A stretch of 16,783 nt of DNA from Nitrospirota bacterium (GTDB lineage: Bacteria > Nitrospirota_A > Leptospirillia > Leptospirillales > Leptospirillaceae): the NCBI GenBank assembly GCA_021795275.1, contig JAJYPO010000025.1:1-16783 (forward strand), read 5' to 3'. Below are positions 7,843-14,120 of the stretch, piece by piece. Position numbers and translations under genes: made by a program. The notes beneath the pieces were generated by a model. That model was given only the letters and a program-made list of their open reading frames with translations. It was not told the origin of the DNA and did no database searches. Position 1 is the first letter of the stretch. Each line of letters opens with the position of its first letter.

Positions 7843-8772
7843 ATGATCAATTTCGATCTCGATCTGGACTATCTCCGGACCTTCCAGGCGGTGGCGGAGC
7901 TCGGCAGCATGCATCGGGCGGCGGAGGTTCGACACATGACGCAACCGGCCGTGACCCGCCAGATGGCCATTCTCTCCCGGGAGGTGGGCGCCACCCTTTT
8001 CCGGAGATTCGGGCGGGGAGTGATGCTGACGGAGGCCGGAGAGGCGCTTCTGAAAGAATCCCGCCTTGTCTTCCGGACGGTCGAGGAGGGTCTGCGGCGC
8101 GTCCGCGAGGTGGAGGAGAGGGAGAGGCTCACCCTTTCCCTGGGAAGCAGCAACTATGTGGCGGCGACGGGGCTCGTGATCCCCGTCCGGGCCTTCCGGA
8201 AGGCCCATCCGGAGGTGCGGTTCGATTTCGTCTGCGGCTCCTCCGAAGCGATGACCGAACGGGTCCGGGAGGGCTCTCTCGATCTCGCGGTCGTCACACT
8301 GCCCGGAAGATCGGAGGGTCTCCGCCGGATCCGGCTTTGGACCGACACTTTCGTGGCCGCCATTCCAGCGGAGTTCCCCCTCGCCAGACAGGAACGCGTC
8401 GCCCTCGGGGATCTGGCGGCAGGCCCCCTTCTCCTTCCTCCCTTCGGGTCGACGACCCGTCTTCTGATCGACCGGGTTCTCCGGAGAAGGGAGCTCCGTC
8501 CCTCGAGGGTGATCGAGTTCGACACCCTCGAGGCGATCGCGGCGGGGGTGGCGATGACGCTCGGGACCGCCATCCTCCCCATCCGGCTTCTTGCCCCGAC
8601 CTCCCCCCATGCTTCCCTTATCTCTTCACGCCCGATCGAGGGCTTCGACGAGTCCCGGGATCTGGGAATTCTCATGCGCCGGGGAAGACCCCCCGATCCC
8701 CGGGAAGCCGCACTGATCTCCTTTCTCGAGCGGGAGCTCGGAGAAAGGCAGCTGGCTCTCCCTTCCCCCTGA
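7843..8772 (+). CDS. LysR-family transcriptional regulator
   Basis: DNA-binding regulator of 309 residues. The N-terminal winged helix-turn-helix spans about residues 8-66 (LDYLRTFQAVAELGSMHRAA, then TQPAVTRQMAILSREVGATLF and LTEAGEALL, the standard LysR pattern). The C-terminal two-lobed effector-binding domain starts near residue 95 (LTLSLGSSNYVAATGLVIPV; later DLAVVTLP and GVAMTLGTAILPIRLL). The effector cannot be inferred. The start at 7843 gives the usual short N-terminal lead before the first helix, with a modest AGGT ribosome site. The divergent arrangement with the EamA transporter is the classic LysR layout for a regulator and its target. A terminator-like hairpin follows the gene. 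Confidence 0.93.
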   Translation: MINFDLDLDYLRTFQAVAELGSMHRAAEVRHMTQPAVTRQMAILSREVGATLFRRFGRGVMLTEAGEALLKESRLVFRTVEEGLRRVREVEERERLTLSLGSSNYVAATGLVIPVRAFRKAHPEVRFDFVCGSSEAMTERVREGSLDLAVVTLPGRSEGLRRIRLWTDTFVAAIPAEFPLARQERVALGDLAAGPLLLPPFGSTTRLLIDRVLRRRELRPSRVIEFDTLEAIAAGVAMTLGTAILPIRLLAPTSPHASLISSRPIEGFDESRDLGILMRRGRPPDPREAALISFLERELGERQLALPSP

Positions 8773-8790
8773 ACCGGAATACATCTCCCG

Positions 8791-8818
8791 GAATGGGCCC
8801 CCGTTCTCTCTTTTTTCT
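8791..8818 (+). terminator. Probable intrinsic terminator after lysR
   Basis: The stem GAATGG / CCGTTC (8791-8796 with 8801-8806, one T-G pair) has a GCCC loop and is followed by TCTCTTTTTTC. It lies 19 nt after the LysR stop and would separate that transcript from folD. Confidence 0.5.
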
Positions 8819-8847
8819 TGAACAAAAGGGGCGGGATGGGCTATCCT
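8818..8847 (+). promoter_or_regulatory. Predicted promoter of the folD-metF-panB run
   Basis: TTGAAC at 8818-8823 and TATCCT at 8842-8847 have 18 nt spacing. The -35 hexamer equals the one predicted for the amidase operon and begins exactly where the terminator T-tract ends. The leader to the folD ATG would be about 40 nt. Confidence 0.4.
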
Positions 8848-8895
8848 GAGCGGGAATTTCACAAAACTACACGACACTGGAAAGGATACCGATCA

Positions 8896-9756
8896 ATGGC
8901 GGTCATACTGGACGGCAAGGCCCTTGCGGCGACGATTCACGGAGAGCAGGCGGAAAAGGTGGCCAACCTCTCGAAAAAAGCCGGACGGCCTCCGGGCCTC
9001 GCGGTCATCCTCGTCGGCGACGACCCGGCTAGCCACACTTATGTCGCCAACAAGAGGAAGGCCTGCCACCGGGTCGGAATCTATGCCCCGGACATCAACC
9101 TTCCCGCCAACGCCACCACCGATGCGATTCTCGATGCGATCGACACCTTCAACCGGGATCCGGCCATCGACGGGATTCTTGTCCAGCTCCCCCTGCCCGC
9201 TCACGTGGCCAAGGACAAGGTCCTTCTCCGAATCGCCCCGGACAAGGATGTGGACGGATTCCATCCCTCCAACCTGGGCCTCCTGGTGGCCGGAGAGCCG
9301 GGGCTGGTCGCCTGCACCCCCCGGGGCGTGATCACACTCCTCGACCGATCGGGCATTCCCATCTCCGGGAAACATGCCGTCGTGATCGGACGGAGCCTGA
9401 TCGTGGGCAAGCCTATGGCCCTCCTTCTGCTGAACCGGGACGCCACCGTGACGGTCTGCCACAGCAAGACCTCCGACCTCGCGGCCCAGGCCCGCCAGGC
9501 GGACATTCTGGTCGCGGCCCTCGGTCGGCCCGAGATGATCGGCCGGGATTTCATCAAGCCCGGGGCCACTGTGATCGACGTCGGAATCTCCCGCGGCGCA
9601 GACGGCAAGCTTAAAGGAGACCTCCTCTTCGAGGAAGCCCGTCAGGTCGCGGGAGCGATCACTCCCGTTCCAGGAGGAATCGGGCCCATGACCATTGCCA
9701 CCCTTCTCGACAACACCATAGACGCCTACCGCACCCACATCGGACTGACCCCGTAA
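8896..9756 (+). CDS. folD: Bifunctional methylene-THF dehydrogenase / methenyl-THF cyclohydrolase
   Basis: Interconverts 5,10-methylene-, 5,10-methenyl- and 10-formyl-THF in the cytoplasm with NAD(P). The 286-residue length is standard. Active-site residues Y49 and K53 lie in SHTYVANKRKAC. DGILVQLPLP, the DKDVDGFHP motif, the nucleotide-binding VIGRSLIVGKPMA and the C-terminal PGGIGPMTIATLLDNT are all intact. The ATG at 8896 follows AAAGGA and gives a normal N-terminus; an upstream in-frame ATG at 8818 would add 26 non-conserved residues across the predicted promoter. It leads a plus-strand run and is 15 nt before metF. The assignment is secure. Confidence 0.97.
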   Translation: MAVILDGKALAATIHGEQAEKVANLSKKAGRPPGLAVILVGDDPASHTYVANKRKACHRVGIYAPDINLPANATTDAILDAIDTFNRDPAIDGILVQLPLPAHVAKDKVLLRIAPDKDVDGFHPSNLGLLVAGEPGLVACTPRGVITLLDRSGIPISGKHAVVIGRSLIVGKPMALLLLNRDATVTVCHSKTSDLAAQARQADILVAALGRPEMIGRDFIKPGATVIDVGISRGADGKLKGDLLFEEARQVAGAITPVPGGIGPMTIATLLDNTIDAYRTHIGLTP

Positions 9757-9771
9757 CCCGAGGAGAAACCC

Positions 9772-10641
9772 TTGACCTTTCGCCAGGCCCTGGCCGAACG
9801 ACGCTTCCTGATCACCGCCGAATGCTCTCCTCCCAAGGGGACTGACACCGAGGGCCTTCTCCGGAAGATGCTTCCCCTCAAGGGACGGATCCACGGCATG
9901 AACGTCACCGACAACCAGACCGCCGTGATGCGGATGTGCCCCTTCGCCATGGGACTCCACCTCAAGGGCATCGGGATCGATCCCATTGTCCAGCTCACCC
10001 TGCGGGACCGGAACCGCCTGGCCCTCCAGTCCGACATCATCGGCATGTCTTCCCTCGGGATCCGCCAGGTTCTCTGTCTGTCGGGAGATCCGGCGGGAAT
10101 CGGGGACCACCCGGAGACCAAACCCGTCTTCGACCTCACCTCGCCGGAACTCATCCGGGCGATCACCCTGCTCAACGGAGGGAGCGATCTCGCCGGAAAA
10201 GACCTGTCAGGCCCGACCGACATCCTCCCCGGGGCGGCCACCTCCCCCGAAGGCGATCTGTCGACGGAAAAGAAGCGGTTCGAGGAAAAATTCGACTCCG
10301 GAGCCCGGTTCTTCCAGACCCAGGTGGTCTTCGACGCGGACAGGCTGGACCGCTTCATGGAGTTCGCGCGCCCCTTCGGCGTCCCGGTCATCTGCGGCAT
10401 CATCCTTCTCAAGTCGCCGGCCATGGCCCGTTATCTGAACGAGAAGGTCCCGGGCATCCGGGTTCCCCCCTCCCTGATCGACCGTCTCGAATCCTGCTCC
10501 CGGGAGGAGCGGATCGAGGAGGGGATCCGGATCGCCGCCGAGACGATTCGCAAGGTCTCCTCCCTGGTCAACGGGATTCACATCATGACCGTCGGAGCCG
10601 AGGAGCACATTCCGGCCATCCTCGACCTGGCGGGGCTCTGA
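9772..10641 (+). CDS. metF: Methylenetetrahydrofolate reductase, MetF-type
   Basis: Flavoenzyme predicted to reduce 5,10-methylene-THF to 5-methyl-THF, the methyl donor for methionine synthesis. The protein is 289 residues. The catalytic glutamate is E17 in TAECSPPKGTD, the flavin/folate region includes D106 in CLSGDP, and Q184 lies in FFQTQVVFD. The stretch INVTDN-like (MNVTDNQTAVMRM, residues 43-55), followed by QLTLRDRNRLALQSD and HIMTVG near the C-terminus, resembles, from memory, the MetF subtype common in anaerobes and acetogens more than the E. coli form. Its usual partner MetV is not adjacent. The start is a TTG at 9772 with AGGAG six nt upstream. It sits between folD and panB, both of which share its methylene-THF substrate. 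Confidence 0.92.
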   Translation: MTFRQALAERRFLITAECSPPKGTDTEGLLRKMLPLKGRIHGMNVTDNQTAVMRMCPFAMGLHLKGIGIDPIVQLTLRDRNRLALQSDIIGMSSLGIRQVLCLSGDPAGIGDHPETKPVFDLTSPELIRAITLLNGGSDLAGKDLSGPTDILPGAATSPEGDLSTEKKRFEEKFDSGARFFQTQVVFDADRLDRFMEFARPFGVPVICGIILLKSPAMARYLNEKVPGIRVPPSLIDRLESCSREERIEEGIRIAAETIRKVSSLVNGIHIMTVGAEEHIPAILDLAGL

Positions 10642-10649
10642 CGGCTCAG

Positions 10650-11489
10650 GTGAACCAGCGCACCCCCGCCACCATTCCCGGGCTCACGAAGCGAAAGGGG
10701 TCCGGATCCCGGATCTCCATGGTCACGGCCTACGACGCCTTTCACGGGCGTCTGATCCGGGAGTCCGGGATCGACATCGCCCTGGTGGGGGACTCCCTCG
10801 GAATGGTGATGCAAGGAAGGAGCGACACCCTGGCCGTGACGATGGACGAGATGGTCTACCACACCCGCATGGTGGCCCGGGGTCTCGAGGGGGCGGCCCT
10901 ACTCGTCACCGACATGCCTTTTCTTTCCTATCAGCCCTCTGTCGAGAGCGCGATCCGCGAGGCGGGACGTCTGGTCAAGGAAGGAGGGGCCCAGGCCGTC
11001 AAGATCGAGGGCGGGAGAGCCTATGCCCCCACCGTCCGAGCTCTGGTCTCGGCCATGATCCCCGTCATGGGCCACGTCGGCCTCCTTCCCCAGCGGGTGC
11101 ACGCCATGGGCGGTTTCCGGGTCCAGGGGCGGCAGCCTTCCGAAGGAGCGTCCATCCTGGCCGATGCCCTGGCGCTCGCAGAAGCCGGAGTCTTCGCCAT
11201 TGTCCTGGAGGGAGTCCCCGGGGACCTGGCCCAACGGATCACGGCCGAAGTCCCGGTTCCCGTCATCGGTATCGGGGCCGGTCCCCACACGGACGGTCAG
11301 GTGCTGGTCATCCACGATCTCCTGGGGTGGACCCCCGTGGACCGTCTCCCCCGCTTCGTCCGCCCCTTCGGACGAGGAGGCGAAGAGGCAGTCCGGGCTC
11401 TTTCCCTGTTCCGCCACGAGGTCGAAGCCGGGAGCTTTCCCGATGAAAACGAGAGCTATTCGGGAACGGGACCCGAGGAGGCTCAATGA
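10650..11489 (+). CDS. panB: 3-methyl-2-oxobutanoate hydroxymethyltransferase
   Basis: First committed enzyme of pantothenate and coenzyme A synthesis. It transfers a hydroxymethyl group from 5,10-methylene-THF to ketoisovalerate, giving ketopantoate. The 279-residue protein has the family motifs SMVTAYDA, LVGDSLGMVMQG (metal-binding Asp), TDMPFLSYQ, VKIEGG, MGHVGLLPQ, VLEGVP (catalytic Glu) and IGIGAG. The GTG at 10650 is the best start, 8 nt after metF; the next in-frame ATG would remove the first strand of the barrel. Its ribosome site is weak, which suggests coupling to metF translation. The stop codon overlaps the ATG of a small ORF. PanB next to folD and metF makes sense because it consumes their shared folate. 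Confidence 0.95.
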   Translation: MNQRTPATIPGLTKRKGSGSRISMVTAYDAFHGRLIRESGIDIALVGDSLGMVMQGRSDTLAVTMDEMVYHTRMVARGLEGAALLVTDMPFLSYQPSVESAIREAGRLVKEGGAQAVKIEGGRAYAPTVRALVSAMIPVMGHVGLLPQRVHAMGGFRVQGRQPSEGASILADALALAEAGVFAIVLEGVPGDLAQRITAEVPVPVIGIGAGPHTDGQVLVIHDLLGWTPVDRLPRFVRPFGRGGEEAVRALSLFRHEVEAGSFPDENESYSGTGPEEAQ

Positions 11490-11563
11490 TCCAAAACCCT
11501 TTCAAGGCCCGTCTGGGCCGTCCGGAGGAGCAATGGCCTGGATTTTCACCTATGACCAGCTGA
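11486..11563 (+). CDS. Possible 25-residue small ORF between panB and the ChaC-like gene
   Basis: The ATG overlaps the panB stop as ATGA and follows GAGGAGG with 4 nt spacing, one of the best ribosome sites in the window. The reading frame runs 25 codons (starting MIQNPFKARLGRPEEQ) and stops inside the ChaC-like gene, which has its own GGAGGAG and ATG in another frame at 11533. It could be a leader peptide coupling translation of the next gene, a small protein, or chance. The peptide itself has no recognised domain. Confidence 0.3.
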   Translation: MIQNPFKARLGRPEEQWPGFSPMTS

Positions 11564-12078
11564 TGTGGGACTTTCCTTACAATTTCCAGTCCCGGCAGAA
11601 GGCGCTCCTCGAGGAGCACCACCGGGCCTTCAACCACTTCCTCACCGAACGCTACGGATCCCCCGAGGCTCCCTCCCCCGGCCTGGGACTCGAAACCGCC
11701 GGCGACTGCACCGGGATCGCCTACCTCGTTCCAGAAGAGGACGAAGAGGAGGTTCTCGACTCCCTCACCAAGCGCCACGGAGCCCATTATCTCCTTCGGG
11801 AAAGCACCATCATCGTCAACAGCCAGTCGGCCGAGGAAGCCTATTTCTTCATCTCCGACCGGAACCATCCCGACTACATCGGCAAGATCGTTCCCCAGGA
11901 GGTGGTGAAGATCGCCCAGAACGGAAAAGGCCCCATGGGCTCGGGGATCGAATTCGTCCTCCTTCTCTCCGAGAAGATGACGGAACTCGGGATCATGGAC
12001 CTGGCCGTCGACGCGGCCACCAGCCTTCTCAAGTGGCACGGCTTCGGCAACCAGCAGACCCACCGGACCCATTTCTAG
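11533..12078 (+). CDS. ChaC/gamma-glutamylcyclotransferase-like protein with altered active-site motifs
   Basis: The protein has 181 residues. Its overall pattern matches the ChaC/GGCT fold: WIFTYDQLMW at 3-12 for the family's YGSLxW, PGLGLETAGDCTGIAYLV at 49-66, the helix EEEVLDSL, YLLRESTIIV, PDYIG, and GPMGSGIEFVLLL near the end. True ChaC enzymes cleave glutathione or gamma-glutamyl peptides to 5-oxoproline. Here YGSL has become YDQL. The Arg-Glu pair that carries the catalytic glutamate, six residues before a conserved Tyr, reads T79-K80 before Y86, and the late conserved Asn is Gly. By-eye alignment therefore suggests a non-canonical or inactive family member, perhaps with a binding role. 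The ATG at 11533 follows GGAGGAG. It sits between panB and xthA. The family is fairly likely, the activity unknown. Confidence 0.7.
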   Translation: MAWIFTYDQLMWDFPYNFQSRQKALLEEHHRAFNHFLTERYGSPEAPSPGLGLETAGDCTGIAYLVPEEDEEEVLDSLTKRHGAHYLLRESTIIVNSQSAEEAYFFISDRNHPDYIGKIVPQEVVKIAQNGKGPMGSGIEFVLLLSEKMTELGIMDLAVDAATSLLKWHGFGNQQTHRTHF

Positions 12079-12094
12079 ACCGGAAGGAGCGGCG

Positions 12095-12856
12095 GTGAAA
12101 ATCGCCACGTGGAACGTCAACTCCCTTCCAGTGAGGCTCCCCCAGCTCATGAACTGGCTCGAGGAAAGGACCCCCGAAATCGTCTGTCTCCAGGAAACGA
12201 AGGTGGTCGACGGCCGCTTCCCGGAGGAGGAGTTGAAGAAGGCCGGCTATCATGTCGTCTTCCGGGGCCAGCCGACCTACAACGGGGTCGCCATCCTCTC
12301 CCGGATCCCCCCTTCCGATCCCCTTCGGGGCTTCCCAGGCTGGGATGATCCCGAATGCCGCCTTCTCGGAGCCACGATCGGGGATCTCCGCGTGATCGAC
12401 GTCTATGTTCCCAACGGACAGGATCTGGGGACGGAGAAGTACCGCTACAAGCTTCTCTGGCTCTCCCATCTCGCCCGGCTGCTCGAGGACGAGCGCTCCC
12501 GACACTCCCGGATCGTCGTTCTGGGGGACTTCAACATCGCCCCCGAAGACCGGGATGCATGGGATCCGACCCTGGCCGGTCAGATCTTCCTCTCTCCCGA
12601 CGAACGGGCCGCCCTGGCCGCGCTCATGGACGACCATTTCGACGACGCCTTCCGTCTCCTCCATCCGGATAAGGGGGATTTCACCTGGTGGGACTACCGC
12701 CAGGGGATGTTCCGGCGAAACATGGGGCTCCGGATCGACCTCATCCTCACCTCGCGCGCCCTTCGGCCCACCCTCAGGGAGGCCTCAATAGACCGGCATA
12801 TCCGGAAGAACGAACGTCCCTCTGACCATGCCCCCGTCTGGATCGAGATCGGGTGA
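12095..12856 (+). CDS. xthA: Exodeoxyribonuclease III (AP endonuclease, ExoIII family)
   Basis: Magnesium-dependent DNA repair nuclease of the EEP fold that cuts at abasic sites and removes 3' blocks. The 253-residue length is typical. Visible active-site features are N7 in ATWNVNS, E34 in CLQETK, GDFNIAPED in the middle, RIDLILTS and the final SDHAPVW with His at 245. The start is a GTG at 12095 with AAGGAG and 5-6 nt spacing, 16 nt after the ChaC-like gene. It is the last gene of the folD run; the gene is complete and ends beside a transposase relic. The assignment is secure. Confidence 0.96.
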   Translation: MKIATWNVNSLPVRLPQLMNWLEERTPEIVCLQETKVVDGRFPEEELKKAGYHVVFRGQPTYNGVAILSRIPPSDPLRGFPGWDDPECRLLGATIGDLRVIDVYVPNGQDLGTEKYRYKLLWLSHLARLLEDERSRHSRIVVLGDFNIAPEDRDAWDPTLAGQIFLSPDERAALAALMDDHFDDAFRLLHPDKGDFTWWDYRQGMFRRNMGLRIDLILTSRALRPTLREASIDRHIRKNERPSDHAPVWIEIG

Positions 12857-13186
12857 GCGTCTCCGAGGGCACGGCCTGGCTGACGATCTCCTGACGCTCT
12901 TCCTCCGCCCCGTCCCACTCCTCTTCTGCGAACAGAAGCGGCACCAGCTTCTGCTTCATCTGCCATTCCATGTCATAGGACCGCATGCACTGGAAGATGT
13001 GGCTTCGTCCCCTGGCGGAAAGACGGTGATAGATCGGCCGGATCTTGTCGACATGAACCTGCGTCAGGATCCCCGGTCGGTGAGCAGCAGCACGCCCGCG
13101 AGCCCGAAGCCCACATGCTGCTTCCGGATCTGACAGGAATTCGCGATTTGAAGGGAGTGCGTCAGAAAGGGATCGACCGGGGACAT
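12857..13186 (-). pseudogene. Degraded transposase fragment, IS1634/IS4-like DDE type
   Basis: Two blocks on the minus strand resemble the catalytic and C-terminal parts of IS1634/IS4-type transposases. From 13186 to 13064, one frame encodes DPFLTHSLQ and FGLAGVLLLTDRG, like the family's FGL..V.LVGDRG block around the second catalytic Asp, and stops after DRGS. From about 13061 to 12867, a second frame encodes VHVDKIRPIYHRL, RSHIFQCM, MEWQMKQKLVPLLF, like the C-terminal VRPIYHRL...RAHIFLCMLAYYVEWHMR...LAPLLF. The part between the blocks, including the catalytic Glu region, is missing, and the frames differ. It is thus a deleted, frameshifted relic that cannot make transposase. It abuts the xthA stop. 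No terminal inverted repeats were identified. Confidence 0.72.
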
Positions 13187-13189
13187 GTG

Positions 13190-13469
13190 GGCTCAGCTCC
13201 CCGACCTCTTCGGATCCCTGGGGGATCGGGCCGACACGGCCGCCGGATCTTCCGCATTCCGGCCCGCTTCTTTGAGGACGGATGGGAGAGTCGGAACCGG
13301 GTCCGGAATCACCGAGAGAATCCTGGTCCGACTCCTCGATGAATAAAAGACAGAATCTCACGATCCTGCGTCTTTTTGGGCCATTTTCCGTCAAAAAATT
13401 AAAAAAATCCTTATCCCAGGCCTCCGAAACCCCTTTCGGGAAAGCCACGATGGGGTCGACGCCCAAAAA
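13190..13469. other. Intergenic stretch without a recognised gene
   Basis: Between the transposase relic and the end of bioD I see no coding region that resembles a known protein. An AT-rich patch lies at about 13340-13420 and a small hairpin at 13424-13439. Short open frames exist on both strands, but they lack ribosome sites and protein-like patterns. Part may be further eroded insertion-sequence DNA. Confidence 0.5.
13400..13440 (-). terminator. Weak terminator candidate after bioD
   Basis: On the minus strand the stem CCGAAA / TTTCGG with a GGGG loop (13439-13424) is followed 16 nt later by a run of seven T residues (13407-13401). The distance between stem and T-run is too long for a textbook terminator, so this is tentative. 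Confidence 0.25.
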
Positions 13470-14120
13470 TCAGGCGAACTCGTAGACCGGTAAGGGGGAG
13501 AGGAGGGAGCGGAGGGTCTGGGGATTTTCTGTGGCGGCATCGTCCCGGACTCCCGGCCGATGGCACAGGAGGAGGGCCCGGGGAGGAAGCCCCTCCTCTC
13601 CGAGGATCCGGACGGCGGCCAGGGTGGAGGACAGCGTTCCCAGGTGGGGATGGGAGACGAGCAGGATTGTCATGGGGCGATCGATGTGTCTCATGAGGGA
13701 AAGAATCCCGGTTCCATCCGGGAAGAAAGGGCTCAGGATGCCTCCAGCCCCTTCGACGACGACCCGGAGCCCTTCGTCGTGGAAACGCCGGATCCGGTCG
13801 GAAAGGAGCTCCGGATCAATCCTTCGCCCTTCGAGCCGCGCGGCGGTCATCGGATCGAGGGGCCGGGCGAAGCGGTATCCCTCCCACACCTGCTCCGGAG
13901 CGAGTCCTGTCCGAAGGTAGCGACCCGAATCGGGCGTCTCGCCCGGCGAGTCCACCCCCGTCTGAACGGCCTTCACGACCTTGAGGCGGCTCCTTTCGGA
14001 GGAAAAACGGATCAGCTCCTCCACCAGACGGGTCTTGCCGACCTCGGTATCGGTCCCGACCACGAAGAGAACCGTCCCCTCGGGATGGAGGCTATCCCCG
14101 GAAAAAGGTGCGGACCGCAT
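13470..14120 (-). CDS. bioD: ATP-dependent dethiobiotin synthetase
   Basis: Cytoplasmic enzyme that forms the ureido ring of dethiobiotin from 7,8-diaminopelargonate, CO2 and ATP, the penultimate step of biotin synthesis. With the chosen start it has 216 residues. The P-loop GTDTEVGKT is at 22-30, KAVQTG provides the substrate lysine region (usually KPVxTG), and VVEGAGGILSP is the second conserved block. The ATG at 14120 follows GGAAAGGG; in-frame ATG 14141 and TTG 14147 are alternatives that would extend only the non-conserved N-terminus. It overlaps the end of the aminotransferase gene by at least 29 nt. No other biotin gene is in the window, so the rest of the pathway must lie elsewhere. 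Confidence 0.93.
   Translation of the reverse strand: MRSAPFSGDSLHPEGTVLFVVGTDTEVGKTRLVEELIRFSSERSRLKVVKAVQTGVDSPGETPDSGRYLRTGLAPEQVWEGYRFARPLDPMTAARLEGRRIDPELLSDRIRRFHDEGLRVVVEGAGGILSPFFPDGTGILSLMRHIDRPMTILLVSHPHLGTLSSTLAAVRILGEEGLPPRALLLCHRPGVRDDAATENPQTLRSLLSPLPVYEFA

Noticed and set aside
7729..8610. Upstream extension of the EamA transporter reading frame by about 294 codons
   Set aside because: The extension runs antisense through the LysR gene and has no transporter-like or globular pattern; a good ribosome site and the normal N-terminus occur at 7728.
8893..10110. A 405-codon minus-strand frame opposite folD and metF
   Set aside because: Antisense to two securely identified genes; composition is Gly/Asp/His-rich without motifs.
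13340..13466. Minus-strand frame starting with TTG just after the bioD stop
   Set aside because: No ribosome site, no recognised pattern before the transposase-like block, and the frame is continuous with that block only by chance of missing stops.
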